Virus record (IMG/VR): IMGVR_UViG_3300023184_000383
Span: 1 to 30,346 of that record
Direction: 5' to 3' (one strand)
DNA: 30,346 nt
Origin: a virus
Shown: piece after piece, positions 18,301 to 26,264 of the stretch
Layout: every line of letters starts with the position of its first letter
Numbering within the stretch: the first letter of the stretch is position 1
Notes under the pieces: model-generated
Told to the model about the DNA's origin: nothing
The model's input: only the letters and a program-made list of their open reading frames with translations
The model's database searches: none
Program-made: the position numbers and the translations under genes

Positions 18301-18597
18301 ATTAGTAATATACTGTTTATCGAAATTGGATGCAGTAATGGTGTTATTAGCATACGTCGAAACTAGATTAATATAAGCGGTATTCTGAACAAATATTTGA
18401 CCACCAGTTACAATCGAACCTGACTTGAATACATGATCACCAAACTTTTTGATTTGGTCTTGTAAAATTGTTTGAGACTGAGTTAATTCACGCGACTGAA
18501 CCGCATATCCTGGTTTGTATAGGATACGATGAAAATCTTTATTGTCATCAAAATCATCATAATACGGATCAACATTAAAATTTGTGTTTAGTGCCAT
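12382..18597 (-). CDS. Giant DUF4815-like virion structural protein
   Basis: 2071 residues, the largest gene here. The N-terminus (NVDPYYDDFD...KDFHRILYKPGYAVQSRELTQ, then L-Q-D-Q-I-K-K-F-G-D-H-V-F-K-S-G-S) is the typical opening of DUF4815 proteins in T4-like and other large marine phages. A lysine/threonine-rich probably helical segment lies at about 1187-1215 and is followed by a conserved-looking M-R-N-I-N-I-L-A-V-G-T-G-F-K-P-S block near 1258-1280. A G-x-G-Y beta unit (SSGTGYLTSPTINLF) lies near 1855-1890. In gene order it occupies the place of T4 9, 10 and 11, so it probably builds the outer wedge and fibre-attachment part of the baseplate. An AAAGG ribosome-binding site precedes the ATG. 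Confidence 0.8.
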   Translation of the reverse strand: MALNTNFNVDPYYDDFDDNKDFHRILYKPGYAVQSRELTQSQTILQDQIKKFGDHVFKSGSIVTGGQIFVQNTAYINLVSTYANNTITASNFDKQYITNSTGTKKAYVLKAYDSDAATGDPITLIINSMYGGNFTASETIITANTTTNAINYYANTASSNPIGNSKAFSINTGVFYYEGFFVKNQPQSVAISKYDRNSTALVGFQVVEDVVNYTQDTSLLDPAQSASNFQAPGADRYKITLTLTTRATNSTDLSQFIQLSEFQSGIQKSVIQTPIYGVLGDELARRTYDESGDYIVKSFDITMTDNSTNTAFANVTLSPGKAYVRGYEFGTIAPTTIVIPKPRSVTNVNNQRISADYGYYVYANSFFGNFATNQIANVDIYCVDVGQLVNYAGNTSFLANLKIGTAKVRTVNYDSSANTLDSNTYIYKTFVSDINTRSIINLTDPSGSANGYFINTAGNTTTFTLPTGFSGNNDCYVGARIRILAGNGTFDTARTIKFYEGSTRNVTVDRAFSQPIGAPLGVNALFSNSKFVIDFDIGQAESLALYTAGGSRLASANVHPYSKRQTLTSGGVLHYPVFVSESGSEPLLFKVGEDNVAPNTLADFSFSYSRLYQSVAFDGNGLSTALPIGVGESLLAATTDTAKQQYYTVVVTAKGSSIYDVGTTVPATGIASVSTSTRQINLGTPGAGLTANVYATISSSNPTSKTKTFIKANTVLVDPAGGGTNNIFGAGNTSVYVAALDGQTAITSNTMLVRTPGIGQSLFVSDVHSINAIFDFQGQTISTANYNALDKSDSSASNVTTRYVLSNGQKDSYYDHASIRLKPGQTPPTGPLLVRYNRFKSSGTGYFDVDSYTRLGPNNLDYADIPLFSTENGVSYALGDYLDFRAVRKDATESFSANNFVFDVEDTGAGPKFPLVGSAILTDYSYYLPRVDRVILNKIGTFEVIQGVPSRTPVAPQEPDEAMTLYVLEYPAYLGFASSTSIQTFKNKRYTMRDIGALEKRIENLEYYTSLSLLEQSTVTKQDLSILDSTGLPRYKNGIIVDSFVDKTVSNFTARDFNSSIDIINNLARNTYNLYSTKIFSNNSVFDTGVEYNGPLLTLSGTTTTFLTQNLASKSVNINPFNVINYVGSVKLDPPSDVWTSDTRIEAQNIDLTGGDAARDAWSSIQSTSWGSWQTTWTGVDSRAISAAKSTTTTAKATAAERSATGKKLKDTTTTTQDFLETKTTNETRTGILSQIVPQQLTKSLGDRVVDVTIVQFMRNINILAVGTGFKPSTTLYTFFDNTNVDKYVYRANIIKFVNNDLTYQTTISNPEDVAFYDVATGSLMGSGVVVLTANNHAFFTNIIPRSAYGSWSGATGGIRVVGATSGESNITATVDHYSGKATAANSSYIQLDYHAGGSSNTSDYVGQTIRIIGGTGSGTSAVISAYNANTRYAQITGTWTTTPDSTSTYSIGTLTTSIEGATAGIFSAPTDTFRTGEKLFRLIDDSTGTVERSTTNGDASFFSQGLIQTKQETSVSVFVPNVVRSDVSESRTSVSSSIRTATKTSIKYHDPLAETFLINSDQYPQGIMLSSVRVCFKTKDVSAPVQLQIRPVVNGYPSSSTVYPYADVVLTPDKVNTSTIPNIEDSTKYTEFRFDVPVLLLPGEHSIVLLSNSIGYETFVAEKDKINLASSAKISKQAYTGSFFESQNGSTWTADQNIDMMFSLQKKVYTGNYGYAYFEADMSSKTANAVYDLMQVMSTDVVLSNTSIDYNFISQQDGTGATHGFLPFIPNNDYKMVDGFGRRVLSTTTGNTTFILRTTLQSSNPDISPMIDVTRFNLLTIENKINNLGLSNSDIVVANVGQNMQDGIYSLSLSGGGGSGATASANVVGGRLSRAWIVSSGTGYLTSPTINLFASLCTSVSGGLPYSGGITVGASANGASIVINGEDKKEGGNAKVRYLTRKVQLAPGFTSGDLRVYLLGYKPALSNIYVYGKFLSPGDAEPFEDKSWNLLTQISNNNFVSADESDFRELTFAPGTAGVPSNQITYTNSAGTQTFTDFATFAVKVVMLGDSTVNVPKIKDLRVIALPDGL

Positions 18598-18607
18598 TTA
18601 TTAACCT

Positions 18608-20164
18608 TTAGAATCTAACAATAAGTCTGATGTTTTCTGCTTGACCATCTGCTCTGGTGGTCTTAACCGTGTTTTCTGTATAAAGAATATCACCCGAATA
18701 AGGTTGAAATTCTGGACTTCCTGAACCAATAGTTAAACGACTTGTACCCGAACTTGCACCAACCAACGATGAACCTGTTACAAATGTTCCTTGTACGTTG
18801 GTCAATTTGATTACACTTGAAGTCTGATCAACAACAAATCCATATGCACTTGCAGTTGATGGAGATGTTCCCTGATAAACAAATTCATCTAATGTATATG
18901 ATGCACCAGTATCAACTGAGATGTCTGTTGTTTGAGATATAACCGAATTAGCATTTGCTTGTGTTACTACATTGGCATCTGCATATTTATGAGGGTCTAC
19001 AAAGATACCGTATTGTCTGAACGTAGTATTTGCCGATATCTTTCCATTCTCAGATGAATCGATCTCACCAATCTTTACGGCAACCATTATATTGTTTGCG
19101 CCAAGTTCTTTTGCTGGATTGTATGCATGACCATATTTTGGATCAAGAATACAACGTAAAGCAGCACTGCTTCCCGTACCATACACATACGCATTGGCAC
19201 GTGAATACCCGCGACCAATTGTAGATACAGTTACTTTAGTTACATAACCCGCAGCATTCACTACAGGCGTTGCTGCTATACTTGTACCATCACCATCAAT
19301 ATAAACTCTTGTAGATAGTGACAATTGATTTGCTGTTGTTCCACCACCACCAGCAGCAGTTGTTGGTGTTGATAGTGTGATCTTATTCAGGAGAACATCA
19401 ATTGAAGAAATGTATGTGGCAGGAGTAATACCAATTCCAGAAATTGCCATATTTGCAGCAACAAAATCCGTATTAGCAAGAGTTAAAACTGTGCAACCTG
19501 TTGGATATATTAATGGAACTGAAATCTTATTTTCAAAATAATTTGAACCAGTATTAGTAACAACAATAGTCGAAAGTTCACCATCAACAACATCAATTAC
19601 ATTTACACCATAATCAATCTGTGCAGTGGAAGTTGGCGTTGGAATCCATGTGTTCGTCAAGAACTTATTCGATGGCTTGACGTTAAACATGTACTTCCAA
19701 ATATATCCATCGGAAGTGGCAATGTTACCATTTGAAGATGTATAATCTCCCGTTGGTTCTACAGTAGAATTAGCGGAAGCATTATTAGATAAACACTTGT
19801 AAACACTTCGTGCCGTTGTCATAATATACATTGGCTTGACGTTTAAAGATGTATTACCTGTCAGCAATTCATCAAACGAAACTACATCATCATATTGTTT
19901 ATACTTGGTATTTGCTGTCCAACCAACTCTTGGAATGACAAATTCAACATCATTACCAGTAATCTTCTTGGCACCAATCATATTATCCCAAGATTTCTTT
20001 TCATCGGAAATAGAATCTTTGATTGATGAGGGAGTATTTTCATCAGTATATGCTAAATGATTACCAATGAATACATACCCCACAGTTGGAGATGGCTCAT
20101 AGAATGATTCTTTGAACTGTGATGCTGCAATATATGCTATTTTTTTAGAAGTTGCTGAAGTCAT
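18608..20164 (-). CDS. 8: Baseplate wedge protein gp8
   Basis: 518 residues against about 334 in T4. Family features in the first third are clear: Y-V-F-I-G (30-34), K-S-W-D-N-M (57-62), V-I-P-R-V-G-W (76-82), K-Y-K-Q-Y-D-D (87-93), V-Y-K-C-L-S-N-N (121-128) and D-G-Y-I-W-K-Y-M (152-159). After W-I-P-T-P the protein is expanded by beta-rich sequence, including a G-R-G-Y-S-R-A-N unit near residues 315-340. In T4, gp8 is a dimeric wedge component linked to gp7 and gp10. Its place straight after the 7-like gene agrees. The gap upstream is 16 bases. Confidence 0.9.
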   Translation of the reverse strand: MTSATSKKIAYIAASQFKESFYEPSPTVGYVFIGNHLAYTDENTPSSIKDSISDEKKSWDNMIGAKKITGNDVEFVIPRVGWTANTKYKQYDDVVSFDELLTGNTSLNVKPMYIMTTARSVYKCLSNNASANSTVEPTGDYTSSNGNIATSDGYIWKYMFNVKPSNKFLTNTWIPTPTSTAQIDYGVNVIDVVDGELSTIVVTNTGSNYFENKISVPLIYPTGCTVLTLANTDFVAANMAISGIGITPATYISSIDVLLNKITLSTPTTAAGGGGTTANQLSLSTRVYIDGDGTSIAATPVVNAAGYVTKVTVSTIGRGYSRANAYVYGTGSSAALRCILDPKYGHAYNPAKELGANNIMVAVKIGEIDSSENGKISANTTFRQYGIFVDPHKYADANVVTQANANSVISQTTDISVDTGASYTLDEFVYQGTSPSTASAYGFVVDQTSSVIKLTNVQGTFVTGSSLVGASSGTSRLTIGSGSPEFQPYSGDILYTENTVKTTRADGQAENIRLIVRF

Positions 20165-20180
20165 AACTTGTATTTATTTG

Positions 20181-23100
20181 TTATTTCCATATAATCATTT
20201 CCTGACCATTTGCGGTCTGGCTAAATGAACCCACACTGTTAACTCTTAGAACTGCTCCGGTGCCACCAGTATTTGGTGTAATATCTGGTCTGTAAAAATA
20301 TTCGCCTGGTGAAGTAACTGTAATCCTACGGATTGCTCCGTTTGAAGGATAAACCTCAACGGTATTTGCTGTTCCAGTATTCGTTCCTGTAAATCCAACA
20401 GTAATGACTGCTACCGTCTGAGTGTTTGTAACGCCAGACATTGTAAAGGCTGCATTTGTTACAGAGTTACTATTTGCGGTAATCGATACTGCTGCGGTAT
20501 ATGTCGCATTTGTGCTTGTTGTAGTGCTTAAAACTGGAACATTACTTGTATTTGAATTGACATAAACACTAAATGTTGCTCCAGTTCCGGTTGCGGGTAT
20601 CACACTCTTGACTGTAATAGCACTATTACCCGTATACAATCCTATGTTATTTATCACTGTTCTGACAATCGATCCCGTACCATTCACAACTATCGAGACA
20701 TCAGCATTTGTATTTGCACCACCACCTTCAAGAATAATATAACCATTTGAGTATCCAGTACCACCCTCTAATGGTAAAACTTGAGTTACAGAAACTGGTG
20801 TGCTATTTGGTGCCACAGTTGGAGCAGTACGATACAGACCAGCATTTGTTATTGTCACTCTTCTAATTACACCATTCGCTGGATACACTTCAACGTTTGC
20901 ACTTGCATTAATAATTGGATCGCCACCCGTAAAGGTAATAACACCATTTGAAACAAATCGACCATAAGTGAATGCTGGTGCAGTATTCGATACAATTGTA
21001 CTAATTGAAATTGGCGTTGTATTCAGTACCGCAGTTGGTGCTGATGCATACAAACCCGAATCGTAAATTGTAAATCTACGGATTGCACCATTTGCTGGAT
21101 ACACTTCAACCCCAACCGATGCTGCCCTTGTTGGACTGCCACCAGAGAATGTCAACACACCATTTGAATGTCCATTACCAACTGATGTTGCAGTTACAGC
21201 AAATACAACTATACTTTGTGATGAATTTGGTGTTGCAGCAGTTGGATTACTCTCATATAGTCCAGAATCATTTATGGAAACACTTCTAATTGCTCCATTT
21301 GATGGATATACCTCAACTGAAACGTTTGCTGGACGAATAGGTGCACCGCCAGTAAAACTCAAGAAACCATTAGCATAACCAGCACCAGGATTAGTGATAG
21401 TAATAGAATTAGCGTAAAGAACTTTATGTGGATCACTTGCTGGTAATGCAATTGGAATACCGGAGTACAATCCACCACTTACTAATGTGACACTCTGTAG
21501 ACACCCATTTGCATTTGCAACTACAGTGGCAACCGCAGGTATTGCTTCATCTGCATTTGACAATACAACATTACCACTTTCATAACCATAACCTGGATTG
21601 GTAATGGTGAGGCTTGTTATTGTGCCGCCGCCGTTACTGAACACTAAGTAACCATTTGAATAACCTGAACCAGCATTCGCAATCCAAATATCATTGACAT
21701 TTGAAGATACTAATAATGATGTATTACTTACAACAGAATTGACTGTGCGGATTTCACCATTCACAGCAATTCTGGAACCCGCAGTAAATGCGCCACGGGA
21801 AACCGCAGCATTAAATTTAGTATTTGTGCCAGTAACAAGAATGCTTCCATTACCAACATTGACTCTACCAGCAACTGTCAAGAATTGACTGTCGGTTGCG
21901 ACATTGATAGTAGATACGCTGACATCAGTTAAATCAATTGTATTTGTTCTATTAAAAGTTGCATACTTAACAAAACCGACAGGATGCAACAATTCTTTAA
22001 GTAACTGTTTGTATCGATAGAATTCAATTTGTGAAGATATTACATAAGAATAATTCACATAATAATCACGACCCGCAAGGTTTCGTTCTGTTGAAGATAC
22101 AATAGAATCTGAAGTTACCCAACGACCAGGAGATGTTAGATAGGAACGTTCAATATCTGCGTTTGCAGTTGCCGTTCCCGAACCACCAGTAATAGTTACA
22201 ATTGGGATGTATTCATAACCTGAACCAGGATTCAAAACTTGAATCGAAAGAATCTCTCCTGGTTGTCCAACACCAGTTGGGAAAATTGATTCCCCATCAG
22301 AAACAAGAGAATCAACCTCAATACTTGCTCCAACACCACCAGCAGAAGATACTGTTACCGTTGGAAAATTGTTCTGTGTATAACTATGACCACCTTTTGG
22401 ATTGCGACCAAATACTCCAACCTTTTTATTTGCTGCGGAATATGTAAATGGTGAAGTGACTGATAATGTTATATCGTCGGAGATAGTATCAACAATTCTA
22501 GATTCATTATTAACATCAATCCTGTCACCTTTACGCAAATCTGTTGAGAATTTTGTTCCAGTTCCACTGACTGCTGCTGATGTGGCAGTTACACTTACTG
22601 TACCAGTTAAACGAGTATTTGCCATACCTATGGTAACAATACCACCAGTTAGAGTAACCGATTCTACTGTTGCAGCAGCAAATTGACCATATGTACCTGA
22701 CGGATTACCTCCAAATATTACTTCATCACCAACGACATAACCAGTTCCAGGATTGTTTACTTTAATACGACCTATTGATCTTAAACTCTTTGGTGAACGA
22801 AGTGTTCCAGCATTTGGTCCATACGGTACACCAAACGCATCCAATAAAGGAGTTGTTGGCGTTGCTCCAGATGTTAAAAGAACTTTTACGTTTGTAATTG
22901 GTCCTACAGATAATGTTTGGAAACCAATAACATCAACAATTCGAGTGTTTAGATTTGGACTTGTAACTGCAATTGAATTTGCGAATGCGTAGTTTGCAGA
23001 ACTTATTGATGTTGATTGATATGGTGAAATGACATCAGTAGATACAATAAAACTGTTTGCTGCATTTACACCAGACTGATCAATACCATCAACAACAATT

Positions 23101-24206
23101 GTTAAGGTGACTGCACCATTACCAGAAACTGCAACAGGTGAAAGATTTGAGAATACGGAACCTCCACGGGAAACCGCAACAGATTCAATCAACCCTTTAA
23201 AGATAGATGAAACTGTACCAATAGCATTTACTGAAGCATTACCACCAGTAACTATAACCGGATCACCAATTTGATAGTTATAACCCCCATCAATTATGTT
23301 GAACTGTTTTACAATCGAAAATGTCGAAACTTCGATATTGATTGTGTTGCCATATGGTTCATCAGGATTGATAATCGGAATGGTTACGTATTCACCATTC
23401 AAGAAACTACCATCTAATGATTCTGTATTAATAAGCAATTCAACTGGTAAACCAAGATTCAACGTATCCGAAATAATACGACGATTGGCTTGTTCAATAA
23501 TTGCAGATGCGCCAGATTTGATACCAGTAACTTTACGATTGTTTAATAACGTAGTATCGAAACTGTCATACACTACCCGAACAATCTTAGTATTTGCTGG
23601 TGCAGTTACAAGATTAAGTTTGCGATATTCTTTGTTGACGAAAAAATTAGTTTGTTCAACGTTGTCAACATAAACTGTTATTTCATCTTTATCAACAACT
23701 TGTGCTAATGTAAAGGTTTTCGTTACTCCATCACCAGTATAAACTGAAGCGATATCTTGATTGATTCGAAGTTTATTATCAATCTGCCATTTACTGCTTG
23801 ATGCTTTTAGTACATTGTTTTGAGGTAAAATGACATCAATATCTACGCCAAAAATAAGTTGGAATAACAACTTGAAAGAAGCATCACTACCTTTTGCTTT
23901 ATATAAAGGTACAAGATGTTTAAATAACAGTGCTTTATCTGCTTGAACATTCAATGGTACTAGAGAAGCATACGTGTTATAAAAGTTTGTTTGAAATTCA
24001 TCCAAAGACAAATCAACATCACGAACATCACGCAGACTCTTAGCGGTTGTAACAAGATTATTTGCTGTTGTGCTAGTATTAGCATTCCCCTCAAGAAACT
24101 GATAATATGCTTCTAAAAACGTAACAAATGTAGGATACTCATCCCTAACGAATTCAGGGACTTGGCGATTTAGCAGTAGTGATGTTTTTAAATCTGTTGA
24201 TGACAT
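20181..24206 (-). CDS. 7: Baseplate wedge protein, gp7-like core with beta-repeat array
   Basis: 1341 residues. Residues 24-130 (Y-P-T-F-V-T-F-L-E-A-Y-Y-Q-F-L-E ... L-Y-K-A-K-G-S-D-A-S-F-K-L-L-F-Q-L-I-F) match the pattern of the C-terminal core of T4 gp7 (F-x-x-F-x-E-A-Y-I-Q-Y-L ... T-K-G-I-E-A-S-Y-K-F-L-F). Residues 693-750 (G-R-W ... Y-Y-V-N-Y-S-Y-V-I ... L-L-H-P-V-G-F) match the gp7 stretch ending in V-H-P-V-G-F. Between and after these lie long beta-rich segments; residues 842-1305 are tandem repeats. T4's large N-terminal domain is absent. The position between 6 and 8 supports the call. The start overlaps the stop of 6 (TAATG). The comparison relies on remembered T4 sequence. Confidence 0.75.
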   Translation of the reverse strand: MSSTDLKTSLLLNRQVPEFVRDEYPTFVTFLEAYYQFLEGNANTSTTANNLVTTAKSLRDVRDVDLSLDEFQTNFYNTYASLVPLNVQADKALLFKHLVPLYKAKGSDASFKLLFQLIFGVDIDVILPQNNVLKASSSKWQIDNKLRINQDIASVYTGDGVTKTFTLAQVVDKDEITVYVDNVEQTNFFVNKEYRKLNLVTAPANTKIVRVVYDSFDTTLLNNRKVTGIKSGASAIIEQANRRIISDTLNLGLPVELLINTESLDGSFLNGEYVTIPIINPDEPYGNTINIEVSTFSIVKQFNIIDGGYNYQIGDPVIVTGGNASVNAIGTVSSIFKGLIESVAVSRGGSVFSNLSPVAVSGNGAVTLTIVVDGIDQSGVNAANSFIVSTDVISPYQSTSISSANYAFANSIAVTSPNLNTRIVDVIGFQTLSVGPITNVKVLLTSGATPTTPLLDAFGVPYGPNAGTLRSPKSLRSIGRIKVNNPGTGYVVGDEVIFGGNPSGTYGQFAAATVESVTLTGGIVTIGMANTRLTGTVSVTATSAAVSGTGTKFSTDLRKGDRIDVNNESRIVDTISDDITLSVTSPFTYSAANKKVGVFGRNPKGGHSYTQNNFPTVTVSSAGGVGASIEVDSLVSDGESIFPTGVGQPGEILSIQVLNPGSGYEYIPIVTITGGSGTATANADIERSYLTSPGRWVTSDSIVSSTERNLAGRDYYVNYSYVISSQIEFYRYKQLLKELLHPVGFVKYATFNRTNTIDLTDVSVSTINVATDSQFLTVAGRVNVGNGSILVTGTNTKFNAAVSRGAFTAGSRIAVNGEIRTVNSVVSNTSLLVSSNVNDIWIANAGSGYSNGYLVFSNGGGTITSLTITNPGYGYESGNVVLSNADEAIPAVATVVANANGCLQSVTLVSGGLYSGIPIALPASDPHKVLYANSITITNPGAGYANGFLSFTGGAPIRPANVSVEVYPSNGAIRSVSINDSGLYESNPTAATPNSSQSIVVFAVTATSVGNGHSNGVLTFSGGSPTRAASVGVEVYPANGAIRRFTIYDSGLYASAPTAVLNTTPISISTIVSNTAPAFTYGRFVSNGVITFTGGDPIINASANVEVYPANGVIRRVTITNAGLYRTAPTVAPNSTPVSVTQVLPLEGGTGYSNGYIILEGGGANTNADVSIVVNGTGSIVRTVINNIGLYTGNSAITVKSVIPATGTGATFSVYVNSNTSNVPVLSTTTSTNATYTAAVSITANSNSVTNAAFTMSGVTNTQTVAVITVGFTGTNTGTANTVEVYPSNGAIRRITVTSPGEYFYRPDITPNTGGTGAVLRVNSVGSFSQTANGQEMIIWK
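20290..21683 (-). repeat. Tandem beta-repeat array in the gp7-like protein
   Basis: Residues about 842-1305. The unit is N-x-G-x-G-Y-(S/A)-N-G-x-(L/I)-x-F-x-G-G-x-P ... V-E-V-Y-P-(A/S)-N-G-(A/V)-I-R-(R/S)-V-x-I-x-x-(S/A)-G-L-Y-x-x-x-P-T. The V-E-V-Y-P strand recurs at 964, 1033, 1105 and 1283, with a degenerate copy near 1173. The first four units are spaced about 70 residues apart; the last is about 110 away. Confidence 0.85.
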
Positions 24207-26263
24207 TATGCAGTTTCTAATGTTGTACTGATTGCTGTTGGATCATCGATGTCCAATGTAACAATTGTATTTTTATTTGTACTAATAATACCTTTTTCAG
24301 ATTCAACTGATAGGCGAATATATTCATCCGTTGAAGATACTGCTTTTATGTAGATGTCATTTATTTTAACTACACCAACATCATAATCAATAGTACCAGC
24401 CGTGGCATCAACAATTTGACGTTGTGCATTCGAATCGTAATAAACAGTTCTTAGTTCACCAGTACGAGCATCGATTACTGCTTCTGCCGTTGCACCATAC
24501 CCACCACCATCAGAAATAGTTATGGTGGCACGGGTGTAATCGATACCGCGATTGGTCACTTCAATGTTTTGAATCTTACCGTTCACGATAGTTGCGGTAG
24601 CATTTGCTCCAGTACCGTCACCAGTGATTGTGATTGTGGGTGAACTTGTGTAACCCTGACCAGCATTTAAAACATTAATTGCGGAAATTCCAGAGAATGA
24701 TTGTGGTATCTCATCAAATTGAACAACCTGATCCATACCATCGGCATCAACTACTGTGAAGAATGTTGATGATAATTTATTACTAATTGTTCCACGACGA
24801 AGGGGAACATTAAAATAAACTGTGTATGGTTTTGATTGGTCTGTTGAAGGTTTAAATCGTTTTTGAACACGAACCGAAACTTTAGAACCGATGATTGAAT
24901 TAGCATCGGTAGCATCAACAACATCTTGTACTTTAGATAGAATAAACTTGGAATCAAACTTGTCGAGATATGTTTCTTTATAAGCTAAAATAGAATTACG
25001 AATGCCAGTTTTTAACTGATCGGAAGTCAGAGTTGTTTTCTTTGGGTCATATGTTACCGTTGGTGAAATCAACAAGTACAAGTATTCAGGATCACGAATG
25101 ATAGTTTGAACTGTAACAACTGCTTTCGGAGTAATAATCTCATCAATTATTCGTTGCTTTTCTGTGTCGGACAAATAGTAGTTTTGTTTTGGTTTCAGTG
25201 CGATGTATACACGACCATAAGTTGGTGGGGTTTCTTCCTCACCACCCCATACTGAAACTGAATCTACTGAAGGATAATTCTTTTTAATGAATGATTCATA
25301 ATCTTTAAATGTAACCAATCGATTCTGTGTTGTAAACTGAAGTGGTGCGCCAAACTTAATCTCATCTACAGATTCACGTTCCGCACCACCCGCTGCCTCA
25401 CCAACTGGATCAATTGTAAAATTGATTAAGCTGTTGCCTAATGAATCTGCAAGAGTAGCAGTTGCAACAAAGTTATTAGCTTTATTTGCAGCGGTTCCGT
25501 TTGTTATTAAATAAGTAATTAAAACAATTGAACCGTCTTTTATTTTTTTACCGATAACATCATTACCGAAATAAAGATCATATTTTTGACTCTTATTTTC
25601 CTGTAAATAAAATACTGGAGATGATGTAGTTGCTTCAGTAGCATCAGAGGCAAGAGTAAAAACTTCAGATTCAGTACTTGTTGACGAAGGTCGGACAGTT
25701 ACCGTGATTGTCGAAATATCGACACCCTCATCAGGAATTGCGAAAATCTGCTTGGGGTTAGTTGCTTTATCGTATGAATATGAATACGTAACCAACTGAC
25801 CTTCATGAATGGGTAAGTTTAAAAAGTTAAAACTTGTATTTGATTTGGTTGCAATCGTTTCACCAAGAGTTACAAAACCATAACTGATTCCATCAATCTC
25901 ATTTGATAGGAATCGGAAACCTTTAGGAATAGTTACTGTAGCTGAAGTATTGGACGTTGACGATACGGTAAAGTTGATATTTGCTTGTGGTGCTTTGCGT
26001 GAATATGGAACGTAACCAAGAACTTTGGCATGAGAGACAACAGAATCACGAAGCAATGCCGTATCCAAGAATGCTTCGTTGGCAATCATATTTACATAAT
26101 AAGCATTGTAATGGGTATTGTATGCAAGGATATCTAACAATACACTCAGTCCCGAACCCTCAAAATCATAATCGGTAAATTGAGTTTGCCTCTGTAAATA
26201 AGTTTTTAAATTCTGCTTGATCTGATCAAAATCAAGTTCGGTTACTCTTAGACGTTCTGTCAT
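24206..26263 (-). CDS. 6: Baseplate wedge protein gp6
   Basis: 685 residues, close to T4 gp6 (about 660). Family signatures are plain: I-K-Q-N-L (15-19), D-Y-D-F-E-G-S (31-37), L-L-D-I-L-A-Y-N-T-H-Y-N (42-53) and L-G-Y-V-P (82-86). The central part has the baseplate-J layout, with E-S-V-D-E-I-K then T-F-K-D-Y-E-S-F and later Y-L-Y-L-L-I-S-P-T-V-T-Y. In T4 two gp6 copies per wedge form the ring that joins the six wedges. Residues about 525-590 carry two G-x-G-Y/G-x-D-Y beta units (N-A-G-Q-G-Y-T-S-S-P-T-I-T-I) not expected from T4. It starts one base after the stop of 25. Confidence 0.92.
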   Translation of the reverse strand: MTERLRVTELDFDQIKQNLKTYLQRQTQFTDYDFEGSGLSVLLDILAYNTHYNAYYVNMIANEAFLDTALLRDSVVSHAKVLGYVPYSRKAPQANINFTVSSTSNTSATVTIPKGFRFLSNEIDGISYGFVTLGETIATKSNTSFNFLNLPIHEGQLVTYSYSYDKATNPKQIFAIPDEGVDISTITVTVRPSSTSTESEVFTLASDATEATTSSPVFYLQENKSQKYDLYFGNDVIGKKIKDGSIVLITYLITNGTAANKANNFVATATLADSLGNSLINFTIDPVGEAAGGAERESVDEIKFGAPLQFTTQNRLVTFKDYESFIKKNYPSVDSVSVWGGEEETPPTYGRVYIALKPKQNYYLSDTEKQRIIDEIITPKAVVTVQTIIRDPEYLYLLISPTVTYDPKKTTLTSDQLKTGIRNSILAYKETYLDKFDSKFILSKVQDVVDATDANSIIGSKVSVRVQKRFKPSTDQSKPYTVYFNVPLRRGTISNKLSSTFFTVVDADGMDQVVQFDEIPQSFSGISAINVLNAGQGYTSSPTITITGDGTGANATATIVNGKIQNIEVTNRGIDYTRATITISDGGGYGATAEAVIDARTGELRTVYYDSNAQRQIVDATAGTIDYDVGVVKINDIYIKAVSSTDEYIRLSVESEKGIISTNKNTIVTLDIDDPTAISTTLETA

Positions 26264-26264
26264 T

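Noticed and set aside
20290-21683. Regularly spaced DNA repeats that could suggest a CRISPR array
   Set aside because: The repeats are coding, about 210 bases apart, diverged, and continuous with one open frame. They encode protein repeats.
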